Shown piece by piece: positions 24,568 through 32,758 of a stretch of 57,390 nucleotides of DNA. Location of the stretch: NCBI GenBank assembly GCA_937927845.1, contig CALFXE010000251.1:1-57390 (forward strand), read 5' to 3'. Made by a program: the position numbers and the translations under genes. The stretch's first letter is position 1; every line of letters begins with the position of its first letter. Source of the stretch: an uncultured Paludibacter sp. GTDB lineage: Bacteria > Bacteroidota > Bacteroidia > Bacteroidales > Paludibacteraceae. The notes beneath the pieces are model-generated. The model was given only the letters and a program-made list of their open reading frames with translations. It had not been told where the DNA came from and searched no databases.

Positions 24568-25476
24568 ATGTCACTCTATAAATCTATCTTTTTCATCTTT
24601 ATCACACTGATATTCCTATCCTGCCAGGCTTTGGTCGACGATGAATTTTCTGATTTTGCTGCTGTACCTGTGATGAACGGACTTCTACAAGCTGATAGTA
24701 CGTTTATGGTACAAATAAGCTTAGCGGCTAACTTGTCCGACACTATGCCCGGTCATGTAAAAGATGCATTGGTTATAATTGAAAGTCAGGGAGAAGCTCC
24801 CGATACGCTTCAGTACATAGATGAAGGTTGGTATGGCAGTACACGCCTCGTAAGAGCAGGAGTAAGCTATACTTGCACAGCAAAAATTACCGGTTTTAAT
24901 ACCATAACGGCTCGCACCACCGTTCCCTCTCCTACTGAAATTGATTCGATAGTTTTTACCGATTTAGTAGGACGTGGAGAGGAAGGAGAAAAGATATCTT
25001 CTGTTGTATTTCTTATGCATAATGACATGCAAAGTGAAAAATTTTGGGAAGTAAAACTAAAATCTCGATCATTTGGTCCGTACTACGACTGGGATATTAA
25101 TGATTTTAAAGAAGGTTTGCGAATAGATGAAAAATATATTTTTATGCGCGCGGAACAAGACTCAGTTTTATTAAATGAAGCCAATCCACTGATGGTATTT
25201 TCCAACCGGAAGATGAAAACAGATAAGCATTGGATGAAAGTGTATTTCAGCGAATTTAGCGACTCATACAGCACTACGGATACCTTGTTTATTGAATTAC
25301 GAAGTATAGACGAATCTTACTATAACTACCAGAAACAATATTATATCTATGAATCGGCACAATGGGGAGGAATAGGCACTTCGCCGCAACGATATCCGCT
25401 GTATTCCAATGTTACAAACGGATTGGGAATATTTATGAGTAGTTCTGTAACTAAAAAAGATGTAAACAAACAATGA
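24568..25476 (+). CDS. DUF4249 lipoprotein, second pair
   Basis: The 302-residue protein has a lipoprotein signal (FIFITLIFLSC, Cys19) and the DUF4249 pattern (VPVMNGLLQADSTFMVQISL, DALVIIESQG, YTCTAKITGF, ARTTVPSPTEIDS). It overlaps the following TonB receptor gene by 4 bases (ATGA), so the two are translationally coupled. In the first pair at 2051-5535 the order is the reverse. Function is as for its paralogue: a presumed surface-exposed partner of the receptor. Confidence 0.85.
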   Translation: MSLYKSIFFIFITLIFLSCQALVDDEFSDFAAVPVMNGLLQADSTFMVQISLAANLSDTMPGHVKDALVIIESQGEAPDTLQYIDEGWYGSTRLVRAGVSYTCTAKITGFNTITARTTVPSPTEIDSIVFTDLVGRGEEGEKISSVVFLMHNDMQSEKFWEVKLKSRSFGPYYDWDINDFKEGLRIDEKYIFMRAEQDSVLLNEANPLMVFSNRKMKTDKHWMKVYFSEFSDSYSTTDTLFIELRSIDESYYNYQKQYYIYESAQWGGIGTSPQRYPLYSNVTNGLGIFMSSSVTKKDVNKQ

Positions 25477-27872
25477 CAATTAAAATAAAACACATATTCT
25501 TTCTGACATTCATAGCAGCAGCTCAATGGCTTACGGCTGCAACTGTTCAGCTTTCGGGTTTTGTACGTGATGCGCAAAATGGCGAGGTGTTGATTGGTGC
25601 AAATATCTTGGAGAAGAATGAGCATACCGGCACTGTCACCGATAATCGCGGTTATTTCAGTCTGAAAGTAAATACGCCCTGTGAACTCAATATCTCATAT
25701 ATCGGTTATAAAACAGTAGCGTTTAATATAGAGTCGATGCGCGATACGCTCATCACCATCAGACTTGAAGTCGGAAATAATTTGGAGGAAATAACCGTAA
25801 TTGCTACGCGCGAAAGGAATTTTGAGACTACCCGATTATCATCTAAAGAGCTAACACAAATTCCTACTTTGGGAGGGAAGCCTGATGTGATAAAGGCTTT
25901 GCAACTCTTGCCAGGCGTGCAAACTCAATCGGAAGGAATGAGCTTGATGATGGTGCGTGGTGGTGAACCCGGACAAAATCAATATTTATTGGATAATGTA
26001 CCGCTTATTTACGTAAATCATCTCGGTGGACTTCTATCCGTCTTCAATCCGGATATGATTAATTCAGTGGATTTCTATAAGGGTAATTTCCCTGCTCGTC
26101 AGGGTGGCAAACTATCATCAATCGTAGATATTACACAACGTGAAGGTGATATTTCGAAGCATCAAGGCTCTTTTAGTCTGGGAGTTACAGATGCATCTTT
26201 CACTTTTGAAGGACCTTTGCTGAATAATAAAATCAGCTATATAGTTACTGCCCGTAAAACCTTAATAGATGCTTTTTTCGGATTAGCCAGCACTTTTTCA
26301 TCCGGTAACTATGCGATTGTCGCCTATGGTTTTCACGACATTAATGCTAAGCTAAACTGGAAACCCGATGAACGCAACAGCTTAAGTTTGAACCTCTATC
26401 AGGGCGATGACTATCTGAACTTTTGGACGAAGCCTTGGAAAATGAGTTATAACGAACGTAGCCATATCAACCAACAATGGGGCAACTGGTTGGTTTCCGG
26501 TCGCTGGAATCGGGTATTCAGTCCGAAACTTTATGCTGAGAACATACTTTCGTACAGCCGTTACCGCAACAGCACGGGACAGAACTACAGAAGTACAATC
26601 AATGATGTAACAGAAAAAGTGGAAACATTGAATAGAGCTTCGGTCAACGACTTATCATTGCGTTCAGCATGGAAATATGCTTTCCTCAGGAATTGGAATA
26701 TGGAGTTTGGCGGTCAGATTAGTAAGCTGAACTATGAGCCGAATTATAACTACCTTTCGACTTCCTCCACACCTGCTATAGGCGATACATTTCATGCTAT
26801 CGAATCGGCAGTATATCTTGATAATAAAATCAGTCTGACATCCGGATTGTTGTTACAGCCATCGTTTCGTCTGAGTAGTTTTAGTAATAATGGTACAACC
26901 TTTATAGAGCCAGAACCTCGTGTAAACCTGTCATACTCGCCCAATCAGCGTCAAAGTTTCAACCTGAATTATATGCGTGTAAGTCAGAGTTCGCATTTGG
27001 TTTTCGCACAAACCGAATTACTAAAACGTGAAGTCTGGTTACCTGCCACCCAAATCTTACCTCCTGAAATTTCCAATCAGTATTCGCTTTCTTGGAATGG
27101 TCAATTTGCAGGAAGAAAATTCTCGATTGAAACAGGTGTTTATTATAAGCAAATGCAAAATCTTATTACGTTGAAAGAAGGCTATGAAAACATGATTAAT
27201 ATCGTGGCTGTAGAAAACAAAATTGAAACTAACGGAAAAGGAACAGCTTACGGAGCAGAGTTTATGCTGAAGAAAAACACCGGAAAATGGACAGGCTCTT
27301 TAGGTTACGCATGGTCGCATGCCGACCGTACTTTTTCCAATATCAATGGAGGAAAACGAAGTGAGTATGATTTTAACCGTCCGCATAACTTAACCTTTAC
27401 AGCAAACAGAGAGCTTCCCAAAAACTGGACTATGAATGCCGTATGGATATTTCAGAGCGGAATGCCTTACACTCCGGCATTAGGAAAACACTATTATTTG
27501 AATACCGAAACGGGAGAAACCAATGTAGAACTTATCTATGGAGAAAAAAACTCCGCACGCATGCAACCTTATCATCGCTTAGATTTAGGGTTCAGTCATA
27601 CCACAACCACAAAGCGTGGTAATAAAGCTGTGTGGACTTATTCCATTTATAATGCTTACAGCCACATCAATCCATTTATGTATCATTACGATGACGACAA
27701 AAAGCGAGATAATTTCACCGATTACACACGTCCGCTACAATTATACAAATTAGGCTTTTTCACCATAATACCAAGTATTTCCTACAAAGTATACTTCGAT
27801 TACACACGCAAAATCGAAAAGCAGCCCAAGAAAGAAAGGGAGAAGTATAATTGGTTGTATTTTGATGAGTGA
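25473..27872 (+). CDS. TonB-dependent outer-membrane receptor, second pair
   Basis: The 799-residue protein has a signal peptide (HIFFLTFIAAAQWLTAA), a carboxypeptidase-like domain (LSGFVRDAQNGEVLIGANIL, ISYIGYKTVAF), a plug (LPGVQTQSEGMSLMMVRGGE, LLDNVPLIYVNHLGGLLSVF, FPARQGGKLSSIVDI) and a barrel. The closest visible relative is the receptor at 2051-4510, with the same domain order and motifs. The sequence runs past the barrel with a basic tail (KQPKKEREKYNWLYFDE), unusual for a receptor that should end in an aromatic strand. Substrate is unknown. Confidence 0.9.
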   Translation: MTIKIKHIFFLTFIAAAQWLTAATVQLSGFVRDAQNGEVLIGANILEKNEHTGTVTDNRGYFSLKVNTPCELNISYIGYKTVAFNIESMRDTLITIRLEVGNNLEEITVIATRERNFETTRLSSKELTQIPTLGGKPDVIKALQLLPGVQTQSEGMSLMMVRGGEPGQNQYLLDNVPLIYVNHLGGLLSVFNPDMINSVDFYKGNFPARQGGKLSSIVDITQREGDISKHQGSFSLGVTDASFTFEGPLLNNKISYIVTARKTLIDAFFGLASTFSSGNYAIVAYGFHDINAKLNWKPDERNSLSLNLYQGDDYLNFWTKPWKMSYNERSHINQQWGNWLVSGRWNRVFSPKLYAENILSYSRYRNSTGQNYRSTINDVTEKVETLNRASVNDLSLRSAWKYAFLRNWNMEFGGQISKLNYEPNYNYLSTSSTPAIGDTFHAIESAVYLDNKISLTSGLLLQPSFRLSSFSNNGTTFIEPEPRVNLSYSPNQRQSFNLNYMRVSQSSHLVFAQTELLKREVWLPATQILPPEISNQYSLSWNGQFAGRKFSIETGVYYKQMQNLITLKEGYENMINIVAVENKIETNGKGTAYGAEFMLKKNTGKWTGSLGYAWSHADRTFSNINGGKRSEYDFNRPHNLTFTANRELPKNWTMNAVWIFQSGMPYTPALGKHYYLNTETGETNVELIYGEKNSARMQPYHRLDLGFSHTTTTKRGNKAVWTYSIYNAYSHINPFMYHYDDDKKRDNFTDYTRPLQLYKLGFFTIIPSISYKVYFDYTRKIEKQPKKEREKYNWLYFDE

Positions 27873-27984
27873 TTGGTGATTAGTAGATTTGATTTTTATT
27901 TGCTCACTGGTTTCACAATATTGTGCAAATCTGCTTTCAACACCAGAGTCTAAAGGTACAAATTCCTCATAAATAGTTTTCGAA

Positions 27985-28132
27985 TTATGAAGGTTTGCTC
28001 GTTTCTTCGGAATTCAAATAAATCTCATCAGAAGTTCTTTTTAGTGATTTCAGAAAATCTTGTTTATCAAGGATGTCCGTTTGATATTGAGCTATTTTAC
28101 AGAGTTTTTCGAAGCGTTCTTTTTTGTCAATT
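27985..28132 (-). pseudogene. Detached C-terminal part of the KilA-N protein
   Basis: The minus strand reads GIDKKERFEKLCKIAQYQTD, then ILDKQDFLKSLKRTSDEIYL, ending NSEETSKPS-stop. This is a natural continuation of the protein ending at 28127. The junction reads GGGAAGGAATTG; removing one GGAA unit restores a single frame (NQGIDKKERF). A 4-bp tandem duplication therefore removed about 48 residues from the KilA-N protein. Confidence 0.55.
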
Positions 28133-28870
28133 CCTTCCCTGATTGATCATATCTGCATTGGCAGATTCTAAATTAGACAAAACAGCTAATTCATTTATAC
28201 TGGCTATGTCTCGTAAGTTTTTTCCTTCCAAAGTTAATCGTGTATTTGCTTCTCTCCATTGTTTTGCTGTACATCCAAACAAAGCTACGTTTAAAATATC
28301 AGCTTCTTCGGCATAAGCTAACCATTCAGTATCTTTTGTATAATTTGATTTTGGTAGAATATAATCTTTAACCGCATCTGTTTGAATAGTATAATTAACT
28401 TTGCTCAATATTCTTTTTACGTTCCATTCTAAGTTATATTGATTGTTTTCAATTTCTTTTAGTCGTTGATATTCTTTGATTAAATAGAGCTTAAATGTAG
28501 GGCTTAACCAAGTTGCAAATTCAAAAGCAATGTCTTTATATGCATATGTTCCACCATATCTGCCTGATTTTGAAATAATGCCAATAGCATTTGTGGTTTC
28601 AATCCATCGCTGAGGTGTTAAAGAAAAAGAATTTGAACCCGCTTCATTTTTAAAGGCGTCGAATTCGATGCTTTTAAAATTTTGATTGTTCAACTGTTCC
28701 CAGAGTCCGATAAATTCAATTGTACTTCTACTTCGCATCCAGTTTTGAATAATGTAATTGGTGCGCTTAGAATCTTTGAAGCGAGCCATATCAGTTAGTG
28801 AAATATATTCTGCTTCATTTTTAGAATAAATAACAATATCTATATTATAAACTTTTATTTTCTTTCCCAA
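28127..28870 (-). CDS. KilA-N domain protein, C-terminally truncated
   Basis: The 247-residue protein has a KilA-N DNA-binding domain (ISLTDMARFKDSKRTNYIIQ, NWMRSRSTIEFIGLWEQL, GRYGGTYAYKDIAFEFATWL) followed by a helical region (LKLYLIKEYQRLKEIE and later). KilA-N domains come from phages and mobile DNA, but in Bacteroidota many are stand-alone chromosomal genes of unknown role. A 4-bp duplication ends the frame early (see 27985-28132). No phage genes are nearby. It lies 85 bases downstream of mutB on the same strand and may be expressed by read-through. Confidence 0.8.
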   Translation of the reverse strand: MGKKIKVYNIDIVIYSKNEAEYISLTDMARFKDSKRTNYIIQNWMRSRSTIEFIGLWEQLNNQNFKSIEFDAFKNEAGSNSFSLTPQRWIETTNAIGIISKSGRYGGTYAYKDIAFEFATWLSPTFKLYLIKEYQRLKEIENNQYNLEWNVKRILSKVNYTIQTDAVKDYILPKSNYTKDTEWLAYAEEADILNVALFGCTAKQWREANTRLTLEGKNLRDIASINELAVLSNLESANADMINQGRN

Positions 28871-28955
28871 TTATAATCATATCGTTTTAAACCCCACTCC
28901 TGTATATTTCATTTACAGGACAAGACACTCCATACTCAAAACTAAAAACTAAAAC

Positions 28956-31082
28956 TTATTCTTCGAGCAAAATTTCCATAATAGTACACGCAGCTTTTGC
29001 TACTGAAGTACCGGGACCAAAGATTGCTGCAACGCCTGCTTTATAAAGGAAATCATAGTCTTGCGCAGGAATAACACCACCGGCGATTACTAAAATATCT
29101 TCGCGACCAAGATTTTTAAGCTCTGCAATAACTTGCGGTACTAAAGTTTTATGTCCTGCTGCAAGAGAAGAAACTCCCATGATATGCACATCGTTTTCAA
29201 CAGCCTGCTTGGCAGCTTCAGCCGGAGTCTGAAATAAAGGACCCATATCGACATCGAAGCCACAGTCGGCATAACCGGTAGCTACAACCTTAGCACCACG
29301 GTCGTGACCGTCTTGTCCCATTTTAGCAACCATGATACGTGGTCGGCGACCTTCCTTTTTAGCAAATTTATCTGTTAATTCAGATGCCCTTTGGAAATCC
29401 GAATCGTTTTTAGTTTCTGATGAATACACTCCTGAAATAGTTCTAATTGTTGCTTTATAACGACCTGCGATAGCTTCGCAAGCATCTGATATTTCGCCTA
29501 AAGAAGCACGCAAACGCGCAGCTTCAACGGCTAATTCTAATAAATTACCCTGACCGGTTTTAGCACATTCAGTAATAGCAGCAAGAGCCTTTTGCACTTC
29601 AGCTTCATTTCTGTTACCTTTCAATTGTTTCAATCTTTCAATTTGTTGTATACGTACTGCCGTATTATCCACTTCGAGAATATCAATAGGATCTTCTTTT
29701 TCGAGACGATAGCTATTAACCCCTACGATAGTCTGATTGCCTGAGTCAATACGAGCCTGTGTACGAGCAGCAGCCTCTTCGATACGCATCTTAGGAATGC
29801 CTGTTTCAATAGCAGCAGCCATACCACCTAATTTTTCAACTTCTTCGATTAAAGCCCAAGCTTTTTCAGCAATTTCTTGTGTTAAAGATTCTACATAATA
29901 TGAACCTGCCCATGGATCTACTTCGCGGCAAATATCAGTTTCCTGTTGAATATATATTTGTGTATTACGTGCAATACGAGCTGAAAAATCGGTAGGCAGA
30001 GCGATAGCCTCATCAAGTGCATTTGTATGAAGTGACTGAGTGTGACCTAAAGCAGCAGCCATAGCTTCTATGCAAGTGCGACCGACATTATTAAACGGAT
30101 CCTGTTCGGTTAGCGACCATCCCGATGTTTGCGAATGTGTACGTAGGGCAAGCGATTTAGGATTCTTTGGATTGAACTGTTTTACGATTTTCGCCCATAG
30201 CATACGTGCTGCACGCATTTTGGCAATCTCCATAAAATGATTCATACCAATAGCCCAGAAAAACGACAAACGAGGTGCAAATGAGTCGATGTTCATACCT
30301 GCATTCACACCGGCACGAAGATATTCCAAACCATCAGCTAATGTGTAAGCTAATTCGATATCAGCAGTTGCACCGGCTTCTTGCATATGATATCCGGAAA
30401 TAGAAATCGAATTGAACTTAGGCATATTCTTCGAAGTATATTCAAAGATATCAGCAATAATTTTCATTGAAAACTTAGGAGGATAGATATATGTATTACG
30501 CACCATAAACTCCTTCAGAATATCATTTTGAATAGTTCCTGCCATTTCTTCCAACTTAGCACCTTGTTCGAGACCGGCAACAATGTAGAAAGCTAAAACA
30601 GGCAACACAGCACCATTCATAGTCATGGAAACCGACATCTTATTCAGCGGTATACCATCGAACAGCACTTTCATATCCTCAACAGAGCAGATAGAAACAC
30701 CGGCTTTACCGACATCGCCCACTACCCTCTCGTGATCGGCATCATAACCACGATGTGTTGCTAAATCGAACGCAACCGACAAACCTTTCTGACCGGCAGC
30801 TAAGTTACGACGATAGAAGGCATTCGATTCTTCAGCGGTCGAAAAACCGGCATACTGACGAATTGTCCACGGTTGCATTGCGTACATTACCGAATACGGA
30901 CCACGGAGATATGGAGGCACACCGGCAGCATAATTCAGATGTTCCATACCCTCTAAATCTTCTTTAGAATAAAAAGGCTTAACAGGAATCTGTTCAGGAG
31001 TTAACCAATTTGACTCCGGTTGTTCAGCAACTTTATGAGTTGCAAAATCATTAATTTTAATGTCTTTGAAGTTAGGCTTCAT
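28956..31082 (-). CDS. mutB: Methylmalonyl-CoA mutase, large subunit
   Basis: The 708-residue protein has the long mutase barrel (PPYLRGPYSVMYAMQPWTIR, QYAGFSTAEESNAFYRRNLA, VAFDLATHRGYDADHERVVG, RTHSQTSGWSLTEQDPFNN) and a C-terminal cobalamin domain with the base-off signature D591-G-H593-D-R-G596, His593 being the expected lower cobalt ligand. With MutA it interconverts succinyl-CoA and (R)-methylmalonyl-CoA using adenosylcobalamin, the key step of propionate formation or use. It is the last gene of a group mutA-menA-CPBP-mutB, so the two subunits are separated by two membrane-protein genes. Confidence 0.96.
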   Translation of the reverse strand: MKPNFKDIKINDFATHKVAEQPESNWLTPEQIPVKPFYSKEDLEGMEHLNYAAGVPPYLRGPYSVMYAMQPWTIRQYAGFSTAEESNAFYRRNLAAGQKGLSVAFDLATHRGYDADHERVVGDVGKAGVSICSVEDMKVLFDGIPLNKMSVSMTMNGAVLPVLAFYIVAGLEQGAKLEEMAGTIQNDILKEFMVRNTYIYPPKFSMKIIADIFEYTSKNMPKFNSISISGYHMQEAGATADIELAYTLADGLEYLRAGVNAGMNIDSFAPRLSFFWAIGMNHFMEIAKMRAARMLWAKIVKQFNPKNPKSLALRTHSQTSGWSLTEQDPFNNVGRTCIEAMAAALGHTQSLHTNALDEAIALPTDFSARIARNTQIYIQQETDICREVDPWAGSYYVESLTQEIAEKAWALIEEVEKLGGMAAAIETGIPKMRIEEAAARTQARIDSGNQTIVGVNSYRLEKEDPIDILEVDNTAVRIQQIERLKQLKGNRNEAEVQKALAAITECAKTGQGNLLELAVEAARLRASLGEISDACEAIAGRYKATIRTISGVYSSETKNDSDFQRASELTDKFAKKEGRRPRIMVAKMGQDGHDRGAKVVATGYADCGFDVDMGPLFQTPAEAAKQAVENDVHIMGVSSLAAGHKTLVPQVIAELKNLGREDILVIAGGVIPAQDYDFLYKAGVAAIFGPGTSVAKAACTIMEILLEE

Positions 31083-31161
31083 AAATATATATTTTCAAAA
31101 TTACAATCAAATCAAAAGTTTAGATATATAGTCTTATTTAGCTATATATCAATTTATTAAA

Positions 31162-31785
31162 TCACATAATCGGAAACACAACAAATACAGCTACATCCCA
31201 CAATGCATGTGAAATAATTAATGGCACAATACTCTTTTTGCCAAAATATATAAACATCAATCCCCAAAATGCACCGCACACTAAAGCCGCCATAATAAGC
31301 ATAAAATTAAACGACCAGATATGCACCAATGCATAAATCAGAGTAGTAACAAAAAAGGCTACCCAATTGCCATACTTAACGGTGAGGGCACGTTGAACAA
31401 ACCCACGCCAGAAAATCTCTTCAGCAGGTCCGACCACCACAAGCAACAATAAACCTATCAGCCATAGGTTACTCCCCTCCTTCATTCCATATATATTACC
31501 AATTTGAGGTTTAGCAAAATCAAACCAAGCCGTAGAAAGGTAATTGCCAATATAGAATACACCATATAATACAGCGGCAGATACAATTCCGATAACAACA
31601 CCTTTAGTATTGATTTCAAATTGTTTATAGAAATCTTTAACCGTGAAGCGACAAATAGATACTAAAATAATGGCTGATACTCCCATTGCTATCCAAAAAT
31701 TCATCAATCCCGCAGTCCATGGAGAAAACATAAAGAACCACAGCAGAGCAGCAATCAAAATAGCAATTAATAATCTATTATTCAT
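31162..31785 (-). CDS. CPBP-family intramembrane metalloprotease
   Basis: The 207-residue protein has several hydrophobic helices and the CPBP motifs: E122-E123-x3-R127 (AEEIFWRGF), a His in LVHIWSFNF and a third motif SHALWDVAVF. These are the expected metal-site residues of the Abi/Rce1-like intramembrane proteases. The bacterial substrate is unknown. It lies between menA (43-base gap) and mutB (79-base gap) and has no obvious functional link to either. Confidence 0.88.
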   Translation of the reverse strand: MNNRLLIAILIAALLWFFMFSPWTAGLMNFWIAMGVSAIILVSICRFTVKDFYKQFEINTKGVVIGIVSAAVLYGVFYIGNYLSTAWFDFAKPQIGNIYGMKEGSNLWLIGLLLLVVVGPAEEIFWRGFVQRALTVKYGNWVAFFVTTLIYALVHIWSFNFMLIMAALVCGAFWGLMFIYFGKKSIVPLIISHALWDVAVFVVFPIM

Positions 31786-31828
31786 TTTATTTTAATTCAG
31801 TAAATAGTAAAAACACAAAATTTACGTT

Positions 31829-32731
31829 TTAAATAGCTTTGGCAATTACATTCATCATAGAAAATAATAATCCAAAAGCTATCACCAACTGAGCCGACAT
31901 AGCATCCAAATCCTTTATTATTTCAGGTTTTTCAACATCAGCTTTCATTATAATTTTAATATTTTTCAATGCAATTGGAACAGAAATTAAAGTGATAAGA
32001 GTCAACGGATGCACCATTCCAAGAGCATTATAGACAATCAATACTAAATAGGCGCCCAATCCAAGAACCACATATTGAATTTTTGAACCTTTCAATCCGA
32101 GCAACATAGCCTGAGTTTTAATATGAGCTACACCATCATGTTTAATATCACGAGTATTATTAGCATGAAGGATATTTACCACTAACATAGCAACAGGGAT
32201 ATTGATTAGAATTACTTTCCAATATAATTCGCCACACATAACATAAGCAGTTCCCAAGCCTATAAGCGGACCGTAAATAATAAAAATAAGCAAATCGCCC
32301 AGAGCAGCAAATTTGAATTTATAATAGAAAAATGAAGCTAATACACCAATCAAACCAATCCAAAGTAGATGAATACCTGTGAACATAGTAAGAATTAAGC
32401 CGATTACCGCTCCAACTCCTAATAATATAATACCATAGTTCAAAATGATAGAAGGTTCGAACACACCTTCCACGAGTAATCTACTCGAACCAAAAGTCTC
32501 TTTTCTATCAATATTATACTTAAAATCGAAATAATCACTAATAAGATTTGCACCGGCATGTACGAACATCACACCTATGAGAGCAACAAGTCCGAACCAC
32601 CAGTTAATATCAAGATTAAACGCATCATATTCATAAAAAAGAAATGATATAGTAAGTATAACCGGCATTGTAGATGCAGGAAACGCCCATGGGCGAAACG
32701 CAATAATCCAATTTTTTAGAGGTTGTTTCAT
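31829..32731 (-). CDS. menA: 1,4-dihydroxy-2-naphthoate polyprenyltransferase
   Basis: The 300-residue UbiA-family protein has the usual opening (NWIIAFRPWAFPASTMPVIL), the first Asp-rich motif N62-x3-D66-x2-D69 (NLISDYFDFKYNID), the second motif (NILHANNTRDIKHD) and about eight membrane helices. MenA attaches the isoprenoid tail to DHNA in menaquinone synthesis at the inner membrane, supplying the quinone needed for fumarate respiration. That fits the neighbouring mutase genes, since succinate from fumarate reductase feeds propionate formation. The gap to mutA is 27 bases. Confidence 0.9.
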   Translation of the reverse strand: MKQPLKNWIIAFRPWAFPASTMPVILTISFLFYEYDAFNLDINWWFGLVALIGVMFVHAGANLISDYFDFKYNIDRKETFGSSRLLVEGVFEPSIILNYGIILLGVGAVIGLILTMFTGIHLLWIGLIGVLASFFYYKFKFAALGDLLIFIIYGPLIGLGTAYVMCGELYWKVILINIPVAMLVVNILHANNTRDIKHDGVAHIKTQAMLLGLKGSKIQYVVLGLGAYLVLIVYNALGMVHPLTLITLISVPIALKNIKIIMKADVEKPEIIKDLDAMSAQLVIAFGLLFSMMNVIAKAI

Positions 32732-32758
32732 AAAAATAATATTTTAATGTGCCAATCA

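Noticed and set aside
28127..28870. Prophage suggested by the KilA-N gene
   Set aside because: No integrase, structural, lysis or attachment sequences lie nearby; isolated KilA-N genes are common in Bacteroidota chromosomes.
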